Below are positions 46,805 through 54,636 of a stretch of DNA of 64,000 bases, in pieces. The stretch is from VRUE01 sp963718755 (GTDB lineage Bacteria; Actinomycetota; Thermoleophilia; Solirubrobacterales; 70-9): the NCBI GenBank assembly GCA_963718755.1, contig OY970376.1:1550001-1614000 (forward strand), given 5' to 3'. The notes below the pieces were generated by a model. The model had not been told where the DNA came from, made no database searches, and saw nothing but the letters and a program-made list of their open reading frames with translations. A program made the position numbers and the translations under genes. Within the stretch, counting starts at the first letter, position 1. Each line of letters opens with the position of its first letter.

Positions 46805-47892
46805 GGCGCGAGTCGCCGATCAAACGCCGCAACCCGTCGGGCAAGATCGTCTGGGTAGCTCGCTACACCGGCCGCGATGGCAAGCACCACATCGCCAAGC
46901 CGACGTGGAACCGCGGCAAGGGCACCTTCGAGCGCAAGGCCGATGCGCAACGGGCGATCGAGGAGGCCTACGGCATCTCCGAAAAGCCCGACACCCTCGG
47001 TGACTACGCCGCCACCTGGACCGAACGCCACCCCCGAGCAGAACGCACCAATGCCACGTACGATCACCGAATCAGCCGAGTCCTCGACGTGGAGATCGAG
47101 GGCATCCCGCTCAAGGACTGGCCGCTGCACGAGCTGCGCCGCCGCCACACCCTCGCCCTGGTCGACCACATGCTGAGGAACGAAGGTCGCGCCACCACCG
47201 GTGCCGTAGGCATCCTCCGCTCGCTGTCGGCCATGGCCGAGGACGCGATCACCGACGAAGTCTGCGACCTCAACCCCTTCAAGGGCATTCGCATCCGCGC
47301 GAACGACCCTAGGGCGAAAAAGAAGCCCCGCCCTATCCGCGTCTTCACCTTCGAGGAGATGCACCGCTTCGCGAAAGCGGCCGGCCGCTACGAGGCAATG
47401 GTCCGCGTCTTCACCGACACCGGCTTGAGGCTGGGGGAGGTCCTTCCTCTGCGCCGCGAAGACTTCGACGGCGAAACGCTCCAAGTCCGACGCACGGCCC
47501 ACGAGGGACAGATCCTCGAGGGAACGAAGACCGACCACGGCGAGCCCGACGCCGGCCGCGTCGTCCCGGTCCCAGCGACCCTCGCCTGGATGCTCGAAGC
47601 TCAGATCAACCTCAACGGCCCGGACTGCCAGCTCCTCTTCCCAACCCCAAGAGGCCGCCTCTGGCGCGAGCGCACTCTCTACCGCGACCTCTGGAAGCCG
47701 GCCCAGGAAGCCTCCCGCCTAGACATCCGCCCCCACGAGTGCCGGCACTCCTACGTCACCCACATGCGCGCCGCAGGCATCAACGACGCCGATCTAGCCG
47801 AGATTGTTGGCCACCGTGTCGAGACCATGCTGGCGCGGTACACCCACGCCGTAGGGCAGAGCTTCGACCTAGTCCGTTCTTCGGTCGGGTAA
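46801..47892 (+). CDS. Tyrosine integrase
   Basis: A 363-residue site-specific recombinase. The N-terminal arm-binding domain (NPSGKIVWVARYTGRDGKHH) and SAM-like core-binding domain (about 65-165) precede the catalytic domain. Catalytic residues are Arg210 (TGLRLGE), Lys243, His312 and Arg315 (HECRHSY), His338 (EIVGHR) and Tyr347 (RYTHA). All are present, so the enzyme looks active. It likely integrated the island beside the tRNA gene at 45018, but no copy of the tRNA 3' end was found downstream. Confidence 0.92.
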   Translation: MRRESPIKRRNPSGKIVWVARYTGRDGKHHIAKPTWNRGKGTFERKADAQRAIEEAYGISEKPDTLGDYAATWTERHPRAERTNATYDHRISRVLDVEIEGIPLKDWPLHELRRRHTLALVDHMLRNEGRATTGAVGILRSLSAMAEDAITDEVCDLNPFKGIRIRANDPRAKKKPRPIRVFTFEEMHRFAKAAGRYEAMVRVFTDTGLRLGEVLPLRREDFDGETLQVRRTAHEGQILEGTKTDHGEPDAGRVVPVPATLAWMLEAQINLNGPDCQLLFPTPRGRLWRERTLYRDLWKPAQEASRLDIRPHECRHSYVTHMRAAGINDADLAEIVGHRVETMLARYTHAVGQSFDLVRSSVG

Positions 47893-48103
47893 GTCGGGTG
47901 GTGTAGTAAGCGAACCCATAGGTACGCTATCGGTATGGACTCCGAACCCTTGCGAATGGAACGGGCACCTTGTGCCGCTCGCCTGTATGGGCCCGTCTTC
48001 ACCCGTATGTCATGCCATTGACAGCGACTAAAGGCTGCTGCGATCACAGAGGCGGCCCCGTTACAACCTCTCGCCGTCTTGCTGGTACCGGTAGCGTGAG
48101 CGA

Positions 48104-48577
48104 ATGAGCGAATACGGGGGCGTCTCCGAGAACCAAGTTAAGCACCTAGAAATGATTCAGGCTGTGGTCGCCAGGCTCGGCAATAACGCATTCCTCATCA
48201 AAGGCTGGGCGATCACCGTTGCCGGCGCCTTCCTCGCTTTCGCCGTCAATCGAGACAAATGGGGCCTTGCCGTTGCTGCCCTGGCTCCGACCTTGCTGTT
48301 TTGGATACTCGACACCTCCTTCCTGCGAAACGAGAGGCTCTTTCGCGACCTCTTCGATCGGGTCAGGAAGGGACTTGAGGCCCCCTTCTATATGGGTGCG
48401 ACCGCGCCGCAGTACGTGAAGCGAATCAAGCTGGAAGCAGAAGAAGGAAAACGCGAAGAGGACATCGGCTCTCGAATGCGCACGTTCTGGCGCGAGGCGT
48501 TAGTCCTCTTCTACGCTGCGATCATTTTGGCCTGCATGGTCACGGCGATAATTATCTGCCACTCTCAGCACAGCTGA
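48104..48577 (+). CDS. Small membrane protein next to TIR-like genes
   Basis: A 157-residue protein with a short N-terminal helix (VKHLEMIQAVVARLGNNAFL), two close membrane segments (IKGWAITVAGAFLAFAV, GLAVAALAPTLLFWILDTSF), a cytoplasmic helical region and a C-terminal helix (EALVLFYAAIILACMVTAII). The phrase LEMIQxxxxR plus KGWxxT recalls, from memory, small proteins often encoded beside ThsB/MTH538 TIR-like genes. This layout fits a membrane-acting effector of an immune cluster, but function is inferred from context only. The 47893-48103 gap shows nothing else. Confidence 0.6.
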   Translation: MSEYGGVSENQVKHLEMIQAVVARLGNNAFLIKGWAITVAGAFLAFAVNRDKWGLAVAALAPTLLFWILDTSFLRNERLFRDLFDRVRKGLEAPFYMGATAPQYVKRIKLEAEEGKREEDIGSRMRTFWREALVLFYAAIILACMVTAIIICHSQHS

Positions 48578-48582
48578 GCAAG

Positions 48583-49044
48583 TTAGCCATCCGCGCACGC
48601 AGCGCGGACCGCCGCGGCTAGGTCTTCCTTCAGCTCTCCAGCCATCGCTTGCTTTGGGGGCCAGATGTCCAAGCGATCATCTGCCCACCGGGGCACGACG
48701 TGAATGTGCAAGTGAAAGACGGTCTGCTCTGCTGCCCTGCCCGCCGAAGTGATCAGGTTCATACCCTCGGGCTCCACCGCGTGCCGGATCGCCTTTCCGA
48801 CCTTAGACACTGCCCCGAACAGCTCGGCTCCGAGCGTGGTCTCTGCCGACCAGAGGTCCCGAACGTGTTTACGCGGGATCACCAAGGTGTGACCCGGCGT
48901 GGCCGGATCGTCGGGGAAGAAGGCAACCCACTCGGGGCCCGAACAGACAATCTCGACCGAGTCGTCACGTCCGGAAGCGATCGCGCAAAATGGGCAGTTA
49001 TCCTCCTGTTTAAACACGTTAGTTGAACTATAATCTTGGCTCAC
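48583..49044 (-). CDS. HIT-family nucleotide hydrolase
   Basis: A 153-residue HIT protein. The triad motif HLHIHVV gives His111, His113, His115, and the zinc-type CPFC (residues 17-20) is present. GHTLVIPRKHVRDLWS and GMNLITSAG complete the fold. HIT enzymes hydrolyse or transfer nucleoside phosphates such as diadenosine polyphosphates and AMP conjugates. It lies between the membrane protein and a TIR-like protein, in the opposite direction, so it might degrade the nucleotide made by the TIR proteins or the conjugates they produce. This is speculative; it could also be a bystander. Start GTG 49044. Confidence 0.88.
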   Translation of the reverse strand: MSQDYSSTNVFKQEDNCPFCAIASGRDDSVEIVCSGPEWVAFFPDDPATPGHTLVIPRKHVRDLWSAETTLGAELFGAVSKVGKAIRHAVEPEGMNLITSAGRAAEQTVFHLHIHVVPRWADDRLDIWPPKQAMAGELKEDLAAAVRAACADG

Positions 49045-49110
49045 TTTTTAGCTCGCATATCTCGTCGGTTACAGAATTTAAACAGCTCACTCATCGAAAG
49101 AAGGCGATAC

Positions 49111-49605
49111 GTGGCCCGTAAGGTTTTCAACACTTTTCACTACAAGTCCGACGTGACGCGCGTGTCCCTGATCCGCCAGATGGGCGCCATCGAGGGGCAA
49201 CCAATTCTTTCCAGCAATGATTGGGAGCAGGTGAAGCGGGGCGGCGAGGCTGCAATCAAGAAGTGGATCAGTGACCAGATGTCAGGCAAATCCTGCTCCG
49301 TAGTTTTAATCGGCAGCGCGACCGCAGGTCGTAAGTGGGTCAAATATGAGATCAAGAAGGCTTGGGATGACAAGAAGGGTCTCGTCGGTGTCTATATCCA
49401 CGGCCTCAAAAACCTAGCGGGAGAACAAGCAACCAAAGGAGCAAATCCATTCGACGACTTCACGGTCGGTGAAAAATCGCTGTCTTCGATTGTCAAAGCC
49501 TACGACCCCCCGTATTCGGCTAGTACCTCCGTCTACGACTACATCAAGTCTAACCTGCCCGACTGGGTCGAGGAGGCGATCACGATCCGTGCTGAATACT
49601 CCTAA
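49111..49605 (+). CDS. TIR-like protein, MTH538/ThsB type
   Basis: A 164-residue TIR-like domain. It starts RKVFNTFHYKSDVTRVSLIR, has the central WEQVKRGGEAAIKKWI, and the signature SCSVVLIGSATAGRKWVKYE with GLVGVYIHGLKN. This matches the MTH538 TIR-like family used as the ThsB sensor of Thoeris antiphage systems, which makes a cyclic or histidine-ADPR signal from NAD on infection. The conserved Glu of KYE is present. GTG 49111 with AGAAGG upstream is preferred over ATG 49036. No ThsA NADase or macro-domain gene is recognisable nearby. Confidence 0.85.
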   Translation: MARKVFNTFHYKSDVTRVSLIRQMGAIEGQPILSSNDWEQVKRGGEAAIKKWISDQMSGKSCSVVLIGSATAGRKWVKYEIKKAWDDKKGLVGVYIHGLKNLAGEQATKGANPFDDFTVGEKSLSSIVKAYDPPYSASTSVYDYIKSNLPDWVEEAITIRAEYS

Positions 49606-49679
49606 GAGCCTCAGACAAAGCGATTGCTCTGGCGTGCACGAACTGCTGGCATCATCTTCGTTGCCCATTCCCGCGTCTA

Positions 49680-50081
49680 TTACCTCGCGGCTGCCGACTC
49701 CACCCAGGCCGGAAATCGCTGTGAGTTCCAGCGATAAAGAGGGCTATCTCCCAGCTCTTTAGGCTTGGTGTAGCCGTAGGTGCCGGGCAAGTAGATACCG
49801 AGGAGGCCGTTGCCCCGCGCCCTGCTGGCCGTCAGCTCGTACTTCACCCAACGTCGATTTGCAGTGCGTTCCCCTACGCACACCACGGTGACACTAGTTC
49901 CCTTGAGCGATTCATCAATCGCCCGCTTGATTGCGGCGTCACTTTTGCGTTTCAGCTTCTCCCATTGGGAGCCGTCGCTGAAGCCAGCAACGGCGCGGGT
50001 GACGAACTCTCCTGAGCGCCGAATTTGATTTACGGCAAATACATCCTTGTAGTCAAATGCGAAATACACGGTTCGAGCCAC
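49680..50081 (-). CDS. Second TIR-like protein, MTH538/ThsB type
   Basis: A 133-residue paralogue-like TIR domain. It starts MARTVYFAFDYKDVFAVNQIR, then WEKLKRKSDAAIKRAIDESL, SVTVVCVGERTANRRWVKYE and GLLGIYLPGTYG. The same layout as the first TIR-like protein, but shorter at the C-terminus. It is convergent with the first. GTG 50081 has an AAAGGA site upstream. Two sensor-like TIR proteins, each reading a different trigger, are a known Thoeris arrangement. Here they flank each other on opposite strands. Confidence 0.85.
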   Translation of the reverse strand: MARTVYFAFDYKDVFAVNQIRRSGEFVTRAVAGFSDGSQWEKLKRKSDAAIKRAIDESLKGTSVTVVCVGERTANRRWVKYELTASRARGNGLLGIYLPGTYGYTKPKELGDSPLYRWNSQRFPAWVESAAAR

Positions 50082-50208
50082 AGCCTTGATCCTTTCCGTT
50101 GCGGGGCGGAGCGCACGCTACCCGTGATCTGCGACCTGCGCAAGACCCAAATAAAAACTGAGCCGTACGCAGGACGAATCCGTCTCGTGCTGCCCCTAGT
50201 CTCTGCCA

Positions 50209-50877
50209 ATGGCGCCGGACACCGGAACCGCGATCCTCGTTCTCGGAGTATTCGTCTTGCCGGGGTTTATCACTCTGCTATTTCGGGAGTGGCTGTACGC
50301 CGTCAAGCGAGATGAGTCCGCCTTCGAGCGCCTCCTGCAGGCATTGTTCAATAGCGCGATCGTCTATGCCATAGCGATCGGCGGGGGGCTGATCTTTCGC
50401 CTGGATAAGGTCGATGTGGAGGAGTTCTACGAAGGTCAAAAGAGCCTCGGCGAGGACTTTCTTGCAGCGGTCCTGATTTTCTTGGTACTTCCCGCGTCTC
50501 TTGCTGTGATCGGTTCATACTGGAAGGGGGCGAAGAGCTTTCGGCCAAACGTGCTCCGCCTCTTAGGAAGCTCGACCGCGCACAGCACGGCCTCTGGTTG
50601 GAATGAGCTCTTCAGTCTTCAGGACTCAGCATTCATTCGAGCCTCACTTTCCGACGGTCGCGTGATCGGCGGCCTCTATACCCGAGGCAGCCTCGCTGGC
50701 TATTCCCAACACACTCAGGACCTCTACATCTCCCAACGATGGGAGCTTGATGACCAGAATTGGTTCGTAAAACCAGCACCACATTCCCTAGGGGCGTGGT
50801 TTCCGCGCGAGAGCATCGTTTCTCTTGATGTCTATGCCTTAGAGGATGTCTCCGGTAGCAGCGGAGGCGGGGGCTAA
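50209..50877 (+). CDS. DUF6338-like membrane protein
   Basis: A 222-residue protein. Two or three membrane segments lie at the N-terminus (GTAILVLGVFVLPGFITLLF, NSAIVYAIAIGGGLIF, LAAVLIFLVLPASLAVIG). A soluble C-terminal part follows (about 125-215), with VRASLSDGRV-like SH3-type strands (FIRASLSDGRVIGGLYTRGS) and ends Ser/Gly-rich. The layout matches actinobacterial DUF6338 proteins, function unknown, sometimes near defence genes. ATG 50209. The two miniproteins follow 10 nt later, probably on the same transcript. Confidence 0.7.
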   Translation: MAPDTGTAILVLGVFVLPGFITLLFREWLYAVKRDESAFERLLQALFNSAIVYAIAIGGGLIFRLDKVDVEEFYEGQKSLGEDFLAAVLIFLVLPASLAVIGSYWKGAKSFRPNVLRLLGSSTAHSTASGWNELFSLQDSAFIRASLSDGRVIGGLYTRGSLAGYSQHTQDLYISQRWELDDQNWFVKPAPHSLGAWFPRESIVSLDVYALEDVSGSSGGGG

Positions 50878-50886
50878 AATAGGATC

Positions 50887-51033
50887 ATGGGCCGCGGCTC
50901 TAAAGAGGTCATTCAGAAGCGAGGCGGTTACGCGCCGAAGAATTCCGTGCCCCAACCCCCTGCGCCGCCGCCGCGTCCGAGCGATGCTGGCCGGTCCGCC
51001 CAGCCACAGCCAAAAGGAGGCCCCTCGAAATGA
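50887..51033 (+). CDS. Pro-rich miniprotein 1
   Basis: A 48-residue frame from ATG 50887 with an AGGA site upstream, starting MGRGSKEVIQKRGGYAPKNS. The second half is Pro-rich (VPQPPAPPPRPSD) and it ends PKGGPSK. Its stop overlaps the start of a similar miniprotein as ATGA. The coupled overlap, shared tail composition and good ribosome-binding sites argue that these are real genes despite their size. They share no known domain. They lie immediately downstream of the DUF6338-like gene, so a partner role is likely. Confidence 0.6.
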   Translation: MGRGSKEVIQKRGGYAPKNSVPQPPAPPPRPSDAGRSAQPQPKGGPSK

Positions 51034-51203
51034 ACAAACCATCTGCTCGAATCCCTCGTACCGGAACCGGCAAAGTGCAAGGCGGACTCGCTCCAGGCGG
51101 TCAGCGTGGCATGGGCCCGACCAATCAGGTCCCTACGCCCCCGGCGCCGCCGCGCCCGACTGACTCCAGCCCCTCGTCGCAGCCACCAAAAGGCAGCAAA
51201 TGA
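51030..51203 (+). CDS. Pro-rich miniprotein 2
   Basis: A 57-residue frame from ATG 51030, preceded by a strong AAGGAGG. It starts MNKPSARIPRTGTGKVQGGL and ends SSQPPKGSK. The tail VPTPPAPPRPTD closely parallels VPQPPAPPPRPSD of miniprotein 1, so the pair arose by duplication of the tail or of the whole gene. Function unknown. No signal peptide or membrane segment is seen. The following 51204-51424 contains no clear gene; a TACACT box at about 51409 may serve the next gene. Confidence 0.6.
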   Translation: MNKPSARIPRTGTGKVQGGLAPGGQRGMGPTNQVPTPPAPPRPTDSSPSSQPPKGSK

Positions 51204-51424
51204 AGTCGCCACATTGATGGCTGATCACCTCTGTTCCCCACTTAAATAGGCCCTTGACCTTCGGGTTGTTTCGACCGCACCCGTCAGTCACGGTGGTCAC
51301 ATCAGACCACCGCAACGGCTCTAGCAAGCCAGCTCCACTCAGCGGTTCATAGCCCAAGAACGCAGAGGGCTCGGCTCTTAGCCGTGCGGCACGGGTACCT
51401 ATCGGTACACTGCGAGTCTCGACG

Positions 51425-52024
51425 GTGCGCACTGCGACGGAGCTAAGCAGGAAGGTCCGAGTGCCGGGATACCGGGCGCCTGGACCTACGAGCGAATCAC
51501 CGCCCGCCTTCCTGAGCGTGCCGCCGAACCTCGCACGTAAAGCGGTATCCCTTTATCACGAAGAAGGTGCGCCCGCAGCTCGTCGCTACCTCCGTTCAAG
51601 CAAAGTTGGTCAATGGGCCAATCACACCAATGCCAGCATGGCGACCTCCAACAGCAATGTCCTTTCGGGATTCGACGCCTACGTCATCGCAGACACTGCG
51701 GATGGACGTCCAGTAGCGGAATTGGCCCGAAGCACGGTCCTCGCTTGGCCGGCGGGACCACTGAAAGTGCGACTCGACGTAATTCTTGCCGACGGCGATG
51801 GATTCGCGGCCCGAGCGCTTCTCTGGGATGGCCCCGACCTAACCGAAGCCCAGGCACCGCTGATCGCGGCGCCCTATGTCACCGCTCTTGCTCAGCTTCA
51901 CCCCGAAGCATCGCTAACCACGATTGGGATCTGGCAGGCACGTCGCCAGACCTACATCGAGGTGCCGATCAAAAGCGCGCTGCGTCAGGTTAAGGCGGCC
52001 CAGAAACTTCAGTCCAGCCTCTAG
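51425..52024 (+). CDS. Hypothetical protein
   Basis: A 199-residue protein from GTG 51425. The N-terminal 70 residues are basic and irregular (KVRVPGYRAPGPTSESPPAF), and the rest looks folded with alternating strands (FDAYVIADTADGRPVAELA, PLKVRLDVILADGDGFAARA, LTTIGIWQARRQTYIEVPI). I recognise no family. It lies at the edge of the TIR-like cluster and may be part of it. A shorter start is possible. Confidence 0.5.
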   Translation: MRTATELSRKVRVPGYRAPGPTSESPPAFLSVPPNLARKAVSLYHEEGAPAARRYLRSSKVGQWANHTNASMATSNSNVLSGFDAYVIADTADGRPVAELARSTVLAWPAGPLKVRLDVILADGDGFAARALLWDGPDLTEAQAPLIAAPYVTALAQLHPEASLTTIGIWQARRQTYIEVPIKSALRQVKAAQKLQSSL

Positions 52025-52184
52025 CTCGCTCGCGACTGGCCGCCTACTAAGTCGTCCGGAGGAATTCGCCTCTGGCCGATGGAAAGTGGCCCGATCTATC
52101 CGGTTCAGCCCGTCCTCTCGGATTCGTTCCGGAACGCTAGTCGGGTCGTCGGGTTGGTCGGGGGCCGGCGGTGGACCGGGCCCC

Positions 52185-52622
52185 TCAGCCGATCTTCTCT
52201 GCCAGCTCGACGATGATTCCCTCGGGGCCGCGGACGTAGCAGAGCCGGTAGCTGTTCTCGTAGCGCACCAGCTCGCCGACGAGCTCAGTGCCGCGGGCCT
52301 GTAGGCCGGCGACTACGGCGTCGATGTCCTCGACGAGGAAGGAGAGGTGGCGGAGGCCTGGAGTGTTCGAGGGCGCATGTGGGTCGCCGCCCTGGATCGG
52401 CGGCGAGTGGAACTTCACCAGCTCGATTTCTACGTCCCCGTCGGGGGTTCGTAGCATCGCTAACTCGGCCTTGGTCCCGTGGAGCGCAATGATGCGGTCT
52501 ACCAAGTCACCCTCGACCTGGCCCTTGCCTCCCGGCTCCAGTCCGAGCTCTACGAAGAACTCGATTGCGGCCGCTAGGTCGTCGACCACGATCCCGACGT
52601 GTTCCATCTTTTTGATCGCCAT
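52185..52622 (-). CDS. Glyoxalase/VOC-superfamily protein (methylmalonyl-CoA epimerase-like)
   Basis: A 145-residue VOC-fold enzyme. The start MEHVGIVVDDLAAAIEFFVE carries a metal-binding His and LRHLSFLVEDIDAVV the second, and GPEGIIVELAE the Glu. This matches methylmalonyl-CoA epimerase or lactoylglutathione lyase relatives; the assay-level function cannot be told. ATG 52622 is chosen. The region 52025-52184 on its downstream side shows no gene. Confidence 0.8.
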   Translation of the reverse strand: MAIKKMEHVGIVVDDLAAAIEFFVELGLEPGGKGQVEGDLVDRIIALHGTKAELAMLRTPDGDVEIELVKFHSPPIQGGDPHAPSNTPGLRHLSFLVEDIDAVVAGLQARGTELVGELVRYENSYRLCYVRGPEGIIVELAEKIG

Positions 52623-52809
52623 GTGCTCGATGGTAGGGACGCCAACTACCTGAGGGTCGCATTCCGGTCGCATCGCCGTCGCAATCCGGCTCCCCGCGCC
52701 GGCGGCAGCCGTCCTTTCAACCCGACGGAAATTGGCTGTCTAGAGCGGTCGAGCCGGGAGCCAACTGATCATGATCGCTGGCGGATCAGCGCGAAGCTAG
52801 GGGGCTGCT

Positions 52810-52998
52810 CTAGGCGCCGCGCGATTGATCGAGGCGTCGGCGGCCATAAAATGCAATTCCAGCTAGAACGCCAATTCCCCAGAGAATCGAGGCCCAGATA
52901 CCTAGCGCCTCTCCTAGGAAGCCCGCGACGATGACTGCCGCTATGACGGCGGTGTAGATCCCAAACAGAAGAAGGGCTCGGCGAAAAAGTCTGCGCAC
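52810..52998 (-). CDS. Small two-helix membrane protein
   Basis: A 62-residue protein: MRRLFRRALLLFG, then two hydrophobic helices (IYTAVIAAVIVAGFLG and IWASILWGIGVLAGIAFYG) and a basic end. The codon use is less GC-rich than neighbours. No recognisable family. Flanking spaces of 187 and 90 bp show nothing. Confidence 0.5.
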   Translation of the reverse strand: MRRLFRRALLLFGIYTAVIAAVIVAGFLGEALGIWASILWGIGVLAGIAFYGRRRLDQSRGA

Positions 52999-53088
52999 TG
53001 AACCACTATCTCATTCCCATTCAACGCCGTGAGGCACTGCGCGTGGGCAGGCTGGACTCAGTCCGGTTGATCGGGGACGATGTAAGTC

Positions 53089-53550
53089 ATGGTCGTCATT
53101 GACGAGAAATCACGAGTGGCGCCGCTCGATGAGGGGGCCCTAGAGCGACTCGGCCATGCGCTCGACCGCGAGGGCGTAGTTGCGGCGATGTTGATCGGAT
53201 CGCAGGCGCGTGGGAATCCTGGCCCGCTGTCAGACATAGATGTCGCGGTCTGGCACGACCCCGACCTCGACTCTCGCGGTCGCTTCGATCTTCAGCTGAG
53301 CCTCGTCGGCGATGCAGGTCGTGCTTTGGGCACCGAGGAGATCGATCTCGTCATGCTCAACCACGCCCCTCCGGTGATGCAGCACCGCGCCATTCGCGAG
53401 GGTAAGCGCCTCGTCGAGCGCGACCATGACGAGCGGGTCCGGCTGGAGACGCGGGCGATTCTCGACTACCTCGACACCGCGCCGTTACGCGCGGAGCTTG
53501 GTCGCGGAGTGCGGCGGCGGATGGGGGAAGGCCGCTTTGGTCGACGCTGA
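53089..53550 (+). CDS. MntA-type nucleotidyltransferase antitoxin
   Basis: A 153-residue minimal nucleotidyltransferase with GSX10DXD as GSQARGNPGPLSDID (residues 37-51) and a later IDLVML acid. MntA antitoxins attach AMP to the paired HEPN toxin, turning it off. The gene overlaps the HEPN gene that follows (13 bp). The C-terminus is Arg-rich. This is a typical MntA-HepT (type VII toxin-antitoxin) arrangement. Confidence 0.88.
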   Translation: MVVIDEKSRVAPLDEGALERLGHALDREGVVAAMLIGSQARGNPGPLSDIDVAVWHDPDLDSRGRFDLQLSLVGDAGRALGTEEIDLVMLNHAPPVMQHRAIREGKRLVERDHDERVRLETRAILDYLDTAPLRAELGRGVRRRMGEGRFGRR

Positions 53551-53965
53551 GCAGGTCGAGAACCGCCTCGAGCGGCTGGAGGCGATGCTCGAGCGCTTGG
53601 AGGAGATCCGTGGTGCCGGGGAGGAGGCTTACTTGGCCGACGCCCAACAGCGCCTTGCGACCGAACGGCTGCTTCAGCTCTCGATCCAGATCTGCATTGA
53701 CTTGGCGGCCCAGGTCGTCAGCGAGCAGTCCGCTCCGCCTCCGTCGAGTTATTCGGACGTGTTCAAGATTCTCGGCGACAAGGGCGTCATCTCAGCCGAG
53801 ATTGCCGAGCGGCTTGGCAATGCAGCTAGGCAGCGCAATTTGCTTGTCCATCTCTACATGGAGATCGATGACAAGGCAGTGTTTGCCTCATTGGCTTTCC
53901 TCGATGACCTCCGCGAGTTCGCGACGATCGTTGGGCGATTGGCTGAGGCAGACGCATCCAACTGA
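53537..53965 (+). CDS. HepT-type HEPN toxin
   Basis: A 142-residue all-helical HEPN ribonuclease. TTG 53537 with GGGGGAAGG upstream is the start; an upstream extension is a shadow of MntA. The active motif RNLLVHLY is Rx4HxY (Arg100, His105, Tyr107). The Tyr is the AMP acceptor for the MntA antitoxin. The helices ERLLQLSIQICIDLAAQVVS fit. It would cut RNA when unmodified. Confidence 0.9.
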   Translation: MVDAEQVENRLERLEAMLERLEEIRGAGEEAYLADAQQRLATERLLQLSIQICIDLAAQVVSEQSAPPPSSYSDVFKILGDKGVISAEIAERLGNAARQRNLLVHLYMEIDDKAVFASLAFLDDLREFATIVGRLAEADASN

Positions 53966-53986
53966 TCGGGGACAATCTCGGGGCCG

Positions 53987-54502
53987 ATGACCGTCTTTGC
54001 CAGCGCAACGTCCGGCCAGCGAAAGAACGCCCTCCATGTCTGGTGCGCGGCACGGACGGCGGATGGGGACCCACCATCTAAGGCACGCATCGACCGGGTG
54101 GGGAGAAAGCTTGCCGATACGGCTGCGTCCCTCTTGGTCGGCTGCGATGGTGAACTCGTGGTCGCGATGGCGCTGTCCGAGCCGTACCGCGAGCGCCACG
54201 GCGCCGGTACGGTCCGCCCCAACGCAGGACACGTCTCAATGGTGTTTGTCGATCCGGAACATTGGGGACGTGGCGTCGGCAGCCGACTGTTGGACGCCTT
54301 ACACCGGGAGATGCGAGCGCGCGATTGGAGGACCTCCTCCCTCTGGACGCGCTCGAACAACGTAAGGGCCCGACGGTTATACGAGGGCCGCGGCTACAGC
54401 CTGACCGATGACGTCAAGTACCTTCGCGATCAGGAGATCGTTCGCTATGAACTCCAGATCGAGGTGGGCGATTGCCCGAAATCGACGTGGAGGAATCGGT
54501 AA
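53987..54502 (+). CDS. GNAT-family acetyltransferase
   Basis: A 171-residue N-acetyltransferase. Motif A GHVSMVFVDPEHWGRGVGSR binds acetyl-CoA, followed by LLDALHREMRARDW and SNNVRARRLYEGRGYSL. The substrate may be an amino acid, an antibiotic or a protein. It begins 21 nt after the HepT gene and could belong to the same transcript. Downstream 54503-54636 shows no gene. Confidence 0.85.
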   Translation: MTVFASATSGQRKNALHVWCAARTADGDPPSKARIDRVGRKLADTAASLLVGCDGELVVAMALSEPYRERHGAGTVRPNAGHVSMVFVDPEHWGRGVGSRLLDALHREMRARDWRTSSLWTRSNNVRARRLYEGRGYSLTDDVKYLRDQEIVRYELQIEVGDCPKSTWRNR

Positions 54503-54636
54503 CCGACTGGTGCCGACCGGGGGCTGCGTGGGTTCCCGACGCGCCTGCGAGACGGATGGCAGTGACGGTGCGTGCTCCAAAGATCGTCCCAGCTGAGGTG
54601 GATATCTGTCGGGCTCGGCTGCGACTGGGCTGCGAG

